The translations under genes were made by a program, and so were the position numbers. A DNA stretch of 25,317 bases, from assembly GCA_015680685.1 (NCBI GenBank), contig MNCI01005567.1, positions 9,321 through 34,637 of the forward strand, given 5' to 3'. The stretch's first letter is position 1. Every line of letters begins with the position of its first letter. Source of the DNA: Gnetum montanum. Taxonomy: Eukaryota; Streptophyta; Gnetopsida; Gnetales; Gnetaceae. Below, piece by piece: positions 1 to 8,130 of this stretch. Under the pieces are notes generated by a model that saw only the letters and a program-made list of their open reading frames with translations, searched no databases and had not been told where the DNA came from.

Positions 1-241
1 ACATTTTGAGCACCAAACTATAAAACACAAAATGATAAAAATCAGATGCCTTAGTTACACTTAACCATACCAACAAACATCACAAGTGTAATTGGAAAGA
101 CAACGATTGACCTTAGGGCTAGATTCATTTCCTAAAGAACTAGTGCACTGGAAATGATCAAGTCCATGGAATTCAATTGAATTGCATGTGAACATTTTGT
201 GATTCGTATGGTTGGGCATAGGGGTACCTTGTCACTCATCA
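1..241 (+). repeat. 3' end of a plus-strand LTR (cut by the window edge)
   Basis: This segment aligns with the last ~200 bases of the two LTRs of the large element (about 10,700-10,894 and 22,990-23,211). Shared blocks include AAAATGATAAAAATCA, CACAAGTGTAATT and GTATGGTTGGGCATA, and both end in CTCATCA. No primer binding site follows position 241, so it is a 3' LTR or solo LTR, not a 5' LTR. It keeps the ~35-bp stretch around 100-150 that is missing from the 5' LTR of the large element. The start lies outside the window. Confidence 0.75.
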
Positions 242-343
242 CTTAAGATTAACATTACATGCTTTGTTGTAAAAATTGCCAAGTGAAAATAATGTGAAAG
301 AAATAGGTGTGCTATTCTTTACACATAATAGCCTTTTGGGTGC
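242..343. other. 102-bp spacer between two convergent LTR ends
   Basis: AT-rich sequence separating the plus-strand LTR end (1-241) from the minus-strand LTR (344-989). I see no primer binding site, coding frame or clear target duplication in it. Confidence 0.4.
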
Positions 344-881
344 TAATGAGTGGCGAGGTACCCCTACACTCAACCATACGAATACAAGTGTTAAACGCAT
401 GATCCGGTCTGTAGACTAAGTGCCTACACGCCTTATGGAACACTTAAGGTTAATCGTTCATTGTCTTCCTAGACTTACTTGTATTTGTCATGGTTGTATG
501 GTTAAGTAAGTCTGAGGTATATGATTTTTATGTCTTTTCTTTTTTATCTCCTATGCTGACGAGGTGAAGGATGAAGAGACTAATTAANAGAGATTTAATG
601 ACAAATAAAGCATTTAAATGATAAAAAATAAATAACAATAAGTAAAGTCCTATTTAGCCTATTTAGCTTAGTCCATGCATTGCAAGGTTTATCCAAGAAG
701 TTTGTCTTTATTTCTATACACAAACTTGTGTTCAAGTACAATATTTGCTCGAATAAAGATCCGTTCACTTTGGAGCTCCTACTACGGGCACATGGAAATT
801 ATTCTATCTCTGGAGAGGTAAAACTGCCAGAGTTTTGCTACGGTTTAGGCCTAAACTTAGAAACAAGGGAGAGCTACCTCT

Positions 882-889
882 TATTTATA
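882..889 (-). promoter_or_regulatory. TATA box of the minus-strand LTR
   Basis: TATAAATA on the minus strand, at the same place relative to R as the TATAAATA boxes at 10160-10167 and 22441-22448 in the two LTRs of the large element. Confidence 0.55.
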
Positions 890-908
890 GACTTGGCAAC
901 GCACCACA

Positions 909-960
909 ATATCGTGTACGCGATATCGTAGGGGAAGATGCAATATCGCGTACGCGATAT
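909..960. repeat. Paired CpG-rich palindromes in U3
   Basis: 943-960 reads ATATCGCGTACGCGATAT, a perfect 18-bp palindrome. 909-926 is a second copy with one mismatch (ATATCGTGTACGCGATAT). A third half-site (CGATATTGTG) follows at about 972-981. They lie 20-80 bp upstream of the TATA box of this LTR, in U3 on the minus strand, where retrotransposon enhancers usually sit. Confidence 0.8.
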
Positions 961-989
961 CACAGCCCATTCGATATTGTGTCCCATCA

Positions 990-998
990 TACCCCCAT
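990..998 (-). other. Polypurine tract of the minus-strand element
   Basis: ATGGGGGTA on the minus strand directly before the LTR start at 989. A little upstream (1000-1030, minus) lies GAACTTGAGAACAAGTTTT, the pattern often found just before the polypurine tract in plant gypsy elements. The large element has a comparable arrangement at 22280-22316. Confidence 0.6.
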
Positions 999-1121
999 GA
1001 TTGGATAAAAACTTGTTCTCAAGTTCCTTACAAAATATTGGGAAGGTATGGGATTATTGACTTGAATGGAACTAATGGGATGATATGTGAACAGATCATC
1101 ATTACAAAATAAGACAAAACT

Positions 1122-1149
1122 GGTGTTCATAAAAACAAGAGTGAACACC
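1122..1149. repeat. 8-bp inverted repeat (hairpin)
   Basis: GGTGTTCA (1122-1129) and TGAACACC (1142-1149) form a perfect 8-bp stem with a 12-base loop. The role is unknown. It sits where homology to the large element fades, so it could mark an insertion edge. Confidence 0.4.
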
Positions 1150-1163
1150 TTATACATTTGACA

Positions 1164-1346
1164 TCAGGCCTTATTTGGCAGCTGAGAGAGAAGAGAGAAG
1201 AAATCTACTACTGCCAACGCCAAGATTGCATCTTTTGTTTTCCATCCATAAGTGTGCCATCGATCTTGCTCCTTGCATAGTTGCTTCAGCACCGTTCCAT
1301 TCCAAGTGTTCCCTCCAAATCCAATCCATTGTTGCATGATTGCCAT
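1164..1346 (-). other. Exon-like ORF, function unknown
   Basis: A 60-codon minus-strand frame begins ATG right after a good splice-acceptor-like sequence (TGTCTATGCAG, 1347-1357). It reads MAIMQQWIGFGGNTWNGTVL and continues to a TAA. Composition is protein-like (five Trp, mixed charge, a hydrophobic ILALAVVDFF stretch near the C-terminus), but I do not recognise a family. It lies in the part of the minus-strand element that has no counterpart in the large element. It could be a small captured exon, a short element-specific ORF, or chance. The same frame stays open upstream to 1529, but that part looks like non-coding T-rich sequence. Confidence 0.2.
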
Positions 1347-2119
1347 CTGCATAGACAACACAGTCTTTATATTAGCAAGGGTAAATAAATCACAATGTAG
1401 TTGATACCTTGCTTTGGTGAAAGGTCCATTGGCTGAGTTGTGGTATGGCTGATACAGGTTTGGAGATATAATAATGGTGACTACCAAAGGTGTAGGGGTT
1501 AGGAGAAAATAAAAAAAATTTGGGTCCAAACCCCCATGACTAAGAGTGAACCTCCGGTAGCGATAGAATGGAGAAGAATAAAGAACAAGAAAGATGGAGA
1601 AAAAGAGACAACTATAATGTCGTTGAAATGGATGTCAAGATGGAAATGAACAAAATGGAGTGGATTACAAAAATGTTAAGGGAAAGAATTTAACTGGTGT
1701 ACCAAATAGGAATGTTAGTGGGTCCTCCCCAAAGCAGGCTCATGCCCTTAATGCCCTAACAAACCCACATTCAAAGAGTCCGTAGGCTCTAGGAATGTCA
1801 TGTGGAACAAGAGTTAAAGTCTTAACCACAAGAATTTACCAAAAAGAAAACAATGCATCCACCAAGATATACACTAATGATACAACCGGCAATGAGGTGA
1901 ACAATGAGAGAAGGATGGAGAGAAGAGAGTGGAATGGAATCCCAAGAACAAGGTGGTGTACAGCCCCTTGTGTAGTTAATGATTAATGTGACTTAGTAGA
2001 TCCCATTCCAAGTCTGGCCTCAAACAAACCACATCCAGTGACTTCGCATTAATGCATTCGGCCAATCCATCCCCTTGAAGTAATAAGAATGCCTTCACCC
2101 AAGAGCCACCACCATTCCG

Positions 2120-2330
2120 ATGAAACGAAGGAGGAGAGAATGGGAAGCGAGAAGGGCCTTAGTTAGAGGGAACATTTTTATTATTAGTTCCATAACCAGT
2201 GCTTGTAGCCCAAATGATTATTTCGTCTACGGGGTGTGCTTTGAATCCTCACTTTTTTCCTTCTTCTTCTTTTTTTGTTTTTTTGTTTTTGTTTTTTTTA
2301 TGTGTTTATGCATGAGAACCACACCATGCA
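2120..2330 (+). repeat. Three-copy dispersed repeat with Pol III-like boxes, copy 1
   Basis: Related copies occur on the minus strand at about 17,857-18,060 and 24,187-24,370. Shared order: a purine-rich lead, GCCTTAGTTAGAG, CCATAACCAGTGCTTGTA, GGTGTGCTTTGAAT, then a T-rich tail. In this copy 2206-2220 (TAGCCCAAATGATTA) resembles a tRNA A box and 2238-2248 (GCTTTGAATCC) a B box, followed by T runs. Box spacing (32 bp start to start) is shorter than in a tRNA (about 44), so a SINE origin is only possible. The wider neighbourhood is also shared with the large element, so this may simply be part of the retrotransposon. Confidence 0.5.
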
Positions 2331-2722
2331 AAGACTTTGTTATTTTTATTTGCTCAGCTTCCTGATGATTGAGTAACGCTGAAACGGTAAGAAAACTCAA
2401 CAAGAAAAACATCCAAGCACCCAAGAGAATGGCCAACACAAATGCATCAAGTTCCCTTGAAGTCACACCCTTTTCAAACCTTGAGTCCTTCCTTAGTTTG
2501 AGAAATGCCCGGTCACCAATTCGTTATAGTTCTTATTTAGAAAGGGACTGTACATTTTCAAGCCGAGAGAGAGACCATAGAAACTTGTGGATGAAAGGAT
2601 GAAGTGGACTCATTGCCTGTCATATCAAAAGAACCATACCTTAAACATTAGTAGTCAATAGGAAAACAATTCATACCATCATGAAGAACACTTATTAAAT
2701 GACAAACTTGACAAGATGGATA

Positions 2723-2748
2723 ACACACACACACACACACACACACAC
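2723..2748. repeat. (AC)13 microsatellite
   Basis: Thirteen uninterrupted AC units; flanking DNA is AT-rich and non-coding. Confidence 0.95.
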
Positions 2749-2749
2749 A

Positions 2750-3019
2750 AGAAAAGTTATCCATCTATTAGTTAAAAGCAACTATTAGTTAACTTCATCA
2801 CTCGAATTTTTCTTGTTCTAATTCCATAACTCAATAGGTAAGGATCTTGCCACACTCATCTAACCACCTTTTCGTGCATCATTCCCCTCAACTTGTAAGT
2901 TCCTCCATGCCTTATGACTCGCACTATCCCTTCAACTTAGTTCAATACATATCTTTAGTTACAAGTATGATAGTATTGAAGTACCTTTTGAATGACCACA
3001 TCTAGGTGCTACCAACTCC
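2750..3019. other. Unrecognised AT-rich intergenic DNA
   Basis: No coding frame, LTR end or RNA gene seen. It ends near a short AAT microsatellite (about 3035-3052). Confidence 0.4.
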
Positions 3020-3430
3020 AAGTTTAGTTGTCTAAATAATAATAATAATAATTTATAAAAGCAAAGGAGAGGCACTCAATGACAATATTTACATTAAAGG
3101 ATTTGCCACTACTATCGAATGAAAATACTAGTTATAGAATAATAGGAGTTTGACCATGGAATGCTCTTTAAAACAACAAGGGTAAGGGCTATAGAAATTG
3201 TTACTTAGTGATTGTTTGAAATTTCATCCATTGCATACTTGTATATTTATTAAAATTCTATTCATAGTTTGGCAAGTCAATTAATATTAACCAATGAGCT
3301 TTCTATATAAGGCTACCAAATTTCAAAGTCTAAAAGTAAAAGGGCTTTGAAATAAAAATAAGGTAATACCCTTTTCTTGCCAAATAGGGGTATTAATTCT
3401 TCCACTTTGAAGTTGAAAAAGTCATCATAA
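3020..3430. repeat. Diverged direct repeat, copy A
   Basis: Matches 4075-4485 in the same orientation. Shared blocks in order: CAAAGGAGAGGCACTCAATGA, AGAATAATA-GAGT-TGACCATGGA, TTAGTGATTGTTTG, CTACCAAA-TTCAAAGTC, GCTTTGAAATAAAAATAAG and GTTGAAAAAG. The copies are 650-700 bp apart with several indels. They could be old LTRs of a short element or a segmental duplication; no terminal TG/CA or target duplication is convincing. Confidence 0.7.
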
Positions 3431-3885
3431 TTGATAGGTTTGATATAACATATATAGTTTTCTAGTATCATACCATACATACCATGTCATAGGTTGACCA
3501 AGAAATTGAAATCAAATAGAACTAGATAATGGCCAATATCTGGATTTTAAGTGGTAAAGCATAAATTTTTTGAAAAATCATCACTACAATATGCAAAGGA
3601 TGAGACCCTTTTCATTAGTAGGTCACATCTACCTTCTTGTTGTGTGGCTAGGGGTTGTGTTATCAACTTCGAGTTGTCTTGCCTCAAAGTGAAAAAGAAT
3701 AACCCATTAAAATAATATTACTTATGTACTTTGGATGTGAGTATTGTCAAAGTTTTTGTCCTTGCCTAGTAAAACCAATTTCAAAACAAATGAGCTTAAT
3801 AGAGCTAATTTGAAAAATAATAAACTTAGTAAGAAGCATTAGAGAAAAGCTAATTTGGAAAACAATAATTTAGTTGCAGAACATA

Positions 3886-4014
3886 TTATACTTGCCTTTT
3901 AATCCAAAATTCTTCTACCAAAAAATGCTTATGAACTTCTTCTATTTTCTTCCAATATTTGCTAGCAAGTTCACGACCTCACACTACACACCCATAGAAA
4001 AGAGTTGGTTGTAC
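3886..4014 (-). pseudogene. LINE-type reverse transcriptase fragment
   Basis: On the minus strand this frame reads PTLFYGCVV, then a stop where Trp is expected (TGG to TGA), then GRELASKYWKKIEEVHKHFL and on to EEFWIKRQV. The order x-LLYGCEVWG...W..ie..q..FL is typical of the C-terminal part of non-LTR (LINE) reverse transcriptases in plants. Flanking sequence in the same direction is too decayed to place other motifs. The fragment lies between the two direct repeats (3020-3430 and 4075-4485), which may belong to the same insertion. The call rests on motif recognition only. Confidence 0.45.
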
Positions 4015-4074
4015 ACTAGAACAAAATAATTGTTTTTGATTTCCTAAGCAAAGATCGCTAAGATAGTTTCCTTA

Positions 4075-4485
4075 TGATAATTTCTTTTATGATAATGATA
4101 ATTTTCAAAAAAACAAAGGAGAGGCACTCAATGAATTAATTACTAAACACTATCTTTTAGTTGAAAGTCTTGATAGACCCCACATTTGGGGTCATTCATC
4201 TCGAACAACATTTATGCCATTACAAACACTAGTTTTAGAATAATAAGAGTGTGACCATGGAGTTCTTTTTTAAATAGCTAGGGTAATAAGTTGTTAGTGA
4301 TTGTTTGCAATTCATTCATGGTTGCTTACTTGCTCATTATTTTAGATTCTATGCATAGTTGCATATGCTTAGTGTGCGAAGTTAGTTGATTTTAAGCGGG
4401 CATAAGACTACCAAACTTCAAAGTCCAATAGTAAAGGAGCTTTGAAATAAAAATAAGTTGAAAAAGCTGTCATAAATTATTTGGG
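4075..4485. repeat. Diverged direct repeat, copy B
   Basis: Second copy of the repeat at 3020-3430. It contains an extra ~60 bp near 4145-4205 and ends about 210 bp beyond the stop codon of the CHS-like gene, so repeat DNA reaches almost to its 3' untranslated region. Confidence 0.7.
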
Positions 4486-4698
4486 AAAAAAAAAACAACT
4501 CCTATAAAATCACCCATCAAAGTAATCTAACGGATGACTACGGATGACTTCGAATGGTGAAATGAACGTAATACATGGGAGGGAAGTGTCGTAGACACCC
4601 ATAAGCATGAACCGACAAAGAAAAAAACAAATTGAGAAATTTGGGAACAGTGGGCTGTACGATGACCGGTGGAGTCAGCAGAGTCCAGCATGAATTAT

Positions 4699-5979
4699 TC
4701 AGGCCTCCACGGTGCGGGTAAAAGGGCAGGCCTTGAGAACGACAGTCTCGACGGACAGGCCGGGGCCGAAGCCGAACAGGACTCCGAATTCGAGGCCTTC
4801 GCCGGTGGTGGAGCACGCATTTGCGGCAGACCACCTGCGCATCTCGTCCAAGATGAACAGCACGCACGCGCTCGACATGTTGCCATTCTCCCACAAAACA
4901 TGTCTCGTCGCGCGCAGCTTCTTCGCCTCCAGTGCCAGCGTCTGCTCCACGGCGTCCAGGATCGCAGGCCCGCCCGGATGCGCGATCCAGAACAACTTGT
5001 TCCAGTCGCTTATGCCGAATTGGCCGAACGCCTTCTGCAGGGCCGCTCCGATGTTGGACGAGATGAGCGACGCCACGTTGCGCATCAGATGGAACGTCAG
5101 CCCCACCTCTTGCAGGTGCCCCTCGATGGCGCCGTGCGAGTCCGGCAGAATCGTCTCCGCCGTCCACAGAAGCTCAAACAGGGGAGTTTCGCCCTCCTCC
5201 GCCAACGGATCGGCACCGACGACCACGGAAGAGGCCCCGTCGCCGAAGAGAGCCTGCCCGGCCAGGTTGTCCAGGTGGCCGCCGTCGGGGCGGGGGCCGC
5301 GGAAGGTGGTGACGGTGAGCTCGGAGCAGACGACGAGGACGCGGGCTCCGCGGTTATTCTCGGCGAGGTCCTTGGCTATGCGGAGGACGGTGCCGCCGGC
5401 CATGCAGCCCTGGTGGTACAGCATCACCCTCCTCACGTGGGGGCTCAGTCCCATCATTTTTATGAGTGCGTAGTCCGCCCCCGGCATGTCCACTCCCGAC
5501 GTGGAGCAGAATATGAGGTGCGTTATGTCGCTGCGCGGCCTCCCCCACTCGGCAAGCGCCTTCTCCGCCGCTTCCTGTCCCAGCCGCGGCACCGCAGGCA
5601 CCATTATGGCCTGCCGAGCATCCAGCGACGGCTTCTCATACGACGCCAGCGAGGGATACTTGTCGAATAACTCTTCTGTGAGCAGCATGTGCCTCTGCTT
5701 GATCTGGGACTTGTCACAGATCCGGCGGAACTTGTCCTTGAGCTCCGTCATGTGCTCGCTCTTTGTGACTCGGAAGTAGAAGTCCGGGTAACTGCTCTGT
5801 GGCACCACATTCGGCGGGTTGGCCGTTCCAATAGCCAAGACGCAGGCCCTGCCATCTGCCCTCTGGTTGCTCCTGTAACTGCCCAGCTCAAGCTTCGCCA
5901 GCTGCTGCTGCACGCTTTCCTCTCCGTTTGCATTTACATTCACGTTGCCATTGTCTACGACCGCCGCGGGAGGTGCCAT
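4699..5979 (-). CDS. Chalcone synthase-family type III polyketide synthase
   Basis: A 426-residue cytosolic-type enzyme predicted to condense a CoA-linked starter (p-coumaroyl-CoA in true CHS) with malonyl-CoA units. Seen directly, with alfalfa CHS2 numbering: catalytic Cys192 (C164) in QGCMAGGT, His334 (H303) in WIAHPGG, Asn367 (N336) in NGNMSS; CoA-site Lys83, Arg86, Lys90; gatekeepers Phe245 (F215) and Phe296 (F265); Thr225 (T197), Gly287 (G256), Ser369 (S338); and GFGPG at 403-407. All cavity positions that usually separate stilbene-, pyrone- and acridone-type enzymes from CHS look CHS-like. Odd points: an Asn-rich N-terminal extension of about 28 residues, no intron at the usual Cys60 codon (here Cys88), Met193 where CHS has Phe, a two-residue insertion (RPDGG loop, 230-234), and W-E-N-G where the family has S-E-Y-G before the catalytic Asn. 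The start is the first ATG of the frame, and no ATG precedes it in the inferred leader. GC content is far above the surroundings. Confidence 0.93.
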   Translation of the reverse strand: MAPPAAVVDNGNVNVNANGEESVQQQLAKLELGSYRSNQRADGRACVLAIGTANPPNVVPQSSYPDFYFRVTKSEHMTELKDKFRRICDKSQIKQRHMLLTEELFDKYPSLASYEKPSLDARQAIMVPAVPRLGQEAAEKALAEWGRPRSDITHLIFCSTSGVDMPGADYALIKMMGLSPHVRRVMLYHQGCMAGGTVLRIAKDLAENNRGARVLVVCSELTVTTFRGPRPDGGHLDNLAGQALFGDGASSVVVGADPLAEEGETPLFELLWTAETILPDSHGAIEGHLQEVGLTFHLMRNVASLISSNIGAALQKAFGQFGISDWNKLFWIAHPGGPAILDAVEQTLALEAKKLRATRHVLWENGNMSSACVLFILDEMRRWSAANACSTTGEGLEFGVLFGFGPGLSVETVVLKACPFTRTVEA

Positions 5980-6130
5980 AGTATATTATATATGACTACC
6001 TCAACGTAATGACAATCCAGAAAGGTAAGCAAACTCTTTGCCTCAGACGGGAGGGGAGCGCTCAATGCACAAAGTGCAGCGCAGTGAGATTTGAGAGGGA
6101 AGTGAGTATAAAAGAAATGTGAAAGGTCTT
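5980..6130 (-). other. Inferred 5' untranslated leader of the CHS-like gene
   Basis: Region between the ATG and the position about 28 bp downstream of the TATA box. It is pyrimidine-rich in its upstream half (for example TCTTTTATACTCACTTCCC, minus) and contains no upstream ATG. The exact start site is inferred from TATA spacing only. Confidence 0.4.
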
Positions 6131-6157
6131 TGTGCACTCAACTATGACAAGACTGTG

Positions 6158-6165
6158 CTTTTATA
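6158..6165 (-). promoter_or_regulatory. TATA box of the CHS-like gene
   Basis: Minus-strand TATAAAAG, preceded by GGC, 179 bp upstream of the ATG. This is a canonical plant TATA box, predicting transcription start near 6130. Confidence 0.7.
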
Positions 6166-6190
6166 GCCAGCCATGCCTCATTACCCGTGA

Positions 6191-6232
6191 GTTGGTGGCA
6201 AAGTTTGGTGAATGGTAGTTGCCTGGTTGGTG
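6191..6232 (-). promoter_or_regulatory. Cluster of MYB-type AC elements upstream of the CHS-like gene
   Basis: Minus strand, 26-67 bp upstream of the TATA box: ACCAACC (6225-6231, the AC-II consensus of phenylpropanoid promoters), CAACTACC (6214-6221), CACCAAACTTT (6200-6210) and CCACCAAC (6191-6198). A TCACGT core (6255-6260) follows further upstream and could bind bZIP or bHLH factors. R2R3-MYB binding to such sites in CHS and PAL promoters is established; their use here is inferred. Confidence 0.55.
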
Positions 6233-6901
6233 CCGTACTGCGACAAGCAAAGCATCACGTTGTGCTAAGCAACGCAAGAACGACGAAATTGCATTCACAG
6301 ATAGCTTAAAATCCAGTCCAAACTCGAAACTTTCAAGGGATACCGCAATTATTGACCAGACTGGACCAGAGACAAGATGATAATAGTGAATTACATTTTT
6401 TCATGCTTTGGCTCGACCTTATTTGGAAACGTCCATTTTTGGCTCGCCTCCGCGTTGCCGGTATTAGAATTAGCCTTTCGGTAATGATTCCTTTAGTATT
6501 GCTACGGCGAGAATAGATGCAGGTAACTGGGATAAGTGCTTTTGCGTGCTTGGTTATAATGCTCCCTATTATGCTGTGGTTGCATACATACCATTGTATA
6601 TGCTCCTGAAAGTCCAATTTCACACCATGCCAATCATTGACTAAGTTACTTACACAGAACCTTGGTAGGTTGTGGCGTGCTGGGTCGTGGCAGTAAAATT
6701 TAGGTGTTGCAATGTGCCCGTTCACTTCTTGCCAACATGTATGAACCGTATTTTCCTTACCTATCCATTTCAGTTTATCATGACTCATCAGTTGCATCAT
6801 TGAAATTGAGATGCACTCTCGGGAGCTTCCTTGTACCCCATTGCCCCTGATGCTTTTAAGCCTTTATTCCCATGGTTTCAAAAAGCAAATAATTTGAATT
6901 T

Positions 6902-6979
6902 CAGGGTAAACCCTGTGATCAACTTGACCAAGTTCCCCGTTACAAAACTCGGCAGAGTTTCCGAGAGTACTCTTGGTCA
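6902..6979. repeat. Cluster of nested inverted repeats
   Basis: Three perfect stems: CAGGG/CCCTG with a 4-base loop (6902-6915); AAACTC/GAGTTT with a 4-base loop (6945-6960); and TGACCAAG (6925-6932) with CTTGGTCA (6972-6979) enclosing the second. It could be a remnant of a small inverted-repeat element. No function assigned. Confidence 0.6.
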
Positions 6980-7134
6980 CATATCTATATATTTTTCAAC
7001 GATCAAAGGGGTAAAAATTTCAATTTTCTCAACTTATTTTTACTATTAGATGAGTTTGCCCAGTAACTCTCGAGTTCGAGTTTGTAGAGACAACAACGAA
7101 TCACTGGCAAGAGTCCAATTCTAATAATACTGAT

Positions 7135-7182
7135 ACAAGTTTAATCTTAACAATCCTCACAAGTTTAATCTTAATAATCCGC
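7135..7182. repeat. 24-bp tandem duplication
   Basis: Two adjacent 24-bp units (ACAAGTTTAATCTTAA...) that differ at two positions. Confidence 0.85.
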
Positions 7183-7466
7183 ACAATTACATGCACAGAT
7201 TGCATAGTAACAATGCATTCTCTATGTCTGTAAATATTTACAACTCAGCAGGCTGCCAAGTTGGTTTTGAATAAATGTTTACTAACGTTTTCAAAGAGCG
7301 TCGGTACTACTTTGCTTTTCCTTTTCTTCAGTTTGTGTAAGGCTTTCAATGACTTCGATTGGAAGCTGACCAATCGTGTTCATACCTTTTTAACATTATT
7401 AATTTTGGGGAGGATCCACCTAATTCTAACAGGTAAACCCTATGATTCCTGAAAAGTGAATTCTCA

Positions 7467-7528
7467 GCAAGGCCTAACATCTCTTTGATTTTTCAGAGCA
7501 ACGCCTAACATCTCTTCGATTTTTCAGA
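7467..7528. repeat. 31-bp tandem duplication
   Basis: Two adjacent 31-bp units, 29 of 31 bases identical, each ending GATTTTTCAGA, which resembles a splice acceptor. No adjacent coding frame was found. Confidence 0.85.
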
Positions 7529-8130
7529 CCTGCCATTGCACGTGCAACTTGTATGGCAAGGCGTGTTAGACTGCCCAAATGGGTGTTACCTATAGATGTT
7601 GAAAAGGGACACTGGCTGACGGCCCATTAACTCCAGTTAGACGGTAGTAACTAGTAACATAGATGGTTATTTACTCGGTATCCTAAAAAATAAAAAACGT
7701 GTAAAATTTTGTTCAGAACATCTCAAATTCACGAAAGACCATCTTTATGGTGCATTTATTCAGCTAGAGATGTTTATGAAAAATCTCTTCCAGAAATTGA
7801 AATTTTGTTTGTAATTAGCTTTTAAAAATTTGAGCTTTCTTAAAAACAAATTCAACTGCAATCGAACATCAATTCACCTTCAAACTTTGATCACAAGAGC
7901 AAGGTAGATCAAAGATAGATCAAAGATAATAATAAACATACTAGATGAGACATGCAATGACACATGAAATGACATTCAATAGTTGCAAAACATTATTTTT
8001 CTAACTATTTTTATGGTAAATTTTAAAACATGTCACAATGCAAATTTTTAAGATTTCTTTTTGTGGTAATACATTTTTCTTAAAGATTCAAACTACTAGT
8101 AATAGGACACATCCCACTTCCCAACCATCT

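Larger units (their letters stand above)
344..989 (-). repeat. 3' LTR of a second Ty3/gypsy element, minus strand
   Basis: Read on the minus strand it begins TGATGGGACACAAT just after a purine tract and ends CACTCATTA. Its R/U5 part matches the LTRs of the large element: blocks such as ATCTTTATTC, AATAAAGACAA and ATAAACCTTGCAA occur in the same order. Its U3 part is unrelated and carries CpG-rich palindromes. A minus-strand TATAAATA lies at 882-889. The single undetermined base of the window is at 588. The family is the same as 10035-23211, but a different subfamily by U3. Confidence 0.75.
990..2640 (-). mobile_element. 3' internal (post-integrase) remnant of a minus-strand Ty3/gypsy element
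   Basis: Reverse-complemented, about 2640 to 1565 follows the order of about 17,560-18,650 of the large element. Landmarks are GGTTTGAAAAGGGTGTGACTT, a CATGGTGTGGTT block, CAAGGGGATGGATTGG and a GCATAAGCCT/GCATGAGCCT block. About 1150-990 then matches about 22,130-22,316, including GTCAATAATCCCATACCTTC. The 3.4 kb between these points in the large element (promoter-like block plus long ORF) is absent; about 400 bp of other sequence (1150-1565) is there instead. No gag or pol is recognisable. Small frames inside, such as 1795-1986 and 2369-2602, are treated as chance. Confidence 0.7.
6260..8120. other. Intergenic DNA upstream of the CHS-like gene, no gene recognised
   Basis: No frame in this stretch has a recognisable domain; the longest (minus strand, 6333-6800, 155 codons) looks random. 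It contains the hairpin cluster and the tandem duplications listed separately, and a TTGCACGTGCAA palindrome (7536-7547) with a CACGTG G-box core, too far upstream (about 1.4 kb from the TATA box) to assign. Confidence 0.5.

Noticed and set aside
680-931. 83-codon plus-strand frame
   Set aside because: Lies inside the minus-strand LTR (344-989), in the antisense direction.
2227-2466. Minus-strand frame with a membrane-like LGAWMFFLLSFLTVSALL stretch
   Set aside because: The DNA is homologous to the non-coding tail of the large element (about 17,720-17,890), where the frame is not kept, and its end is a translated A-rich tract.
4669-5670. Long plus-strand frame (333 codons) opposite the CHS-like gene, with others at 4712-5473 (+), 5486-6009 (+), 4538-5167 (-), 5354-5548 (-) and 5748-5933 (-)
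   Set aside because: All are shadows of the GC-rich CHS coding sequence. Their text is Arg/Ala/Pro-rich without domains, while the 4699-5979 frame carries the whole CHS signature.
6333-6800. 155-codon minus-strand frame upstream of the CHS-like gene
   Set aside because: No recognisable motif, random-looking composition, and no promoter or splice context. Chance frame in intergenic DNA.
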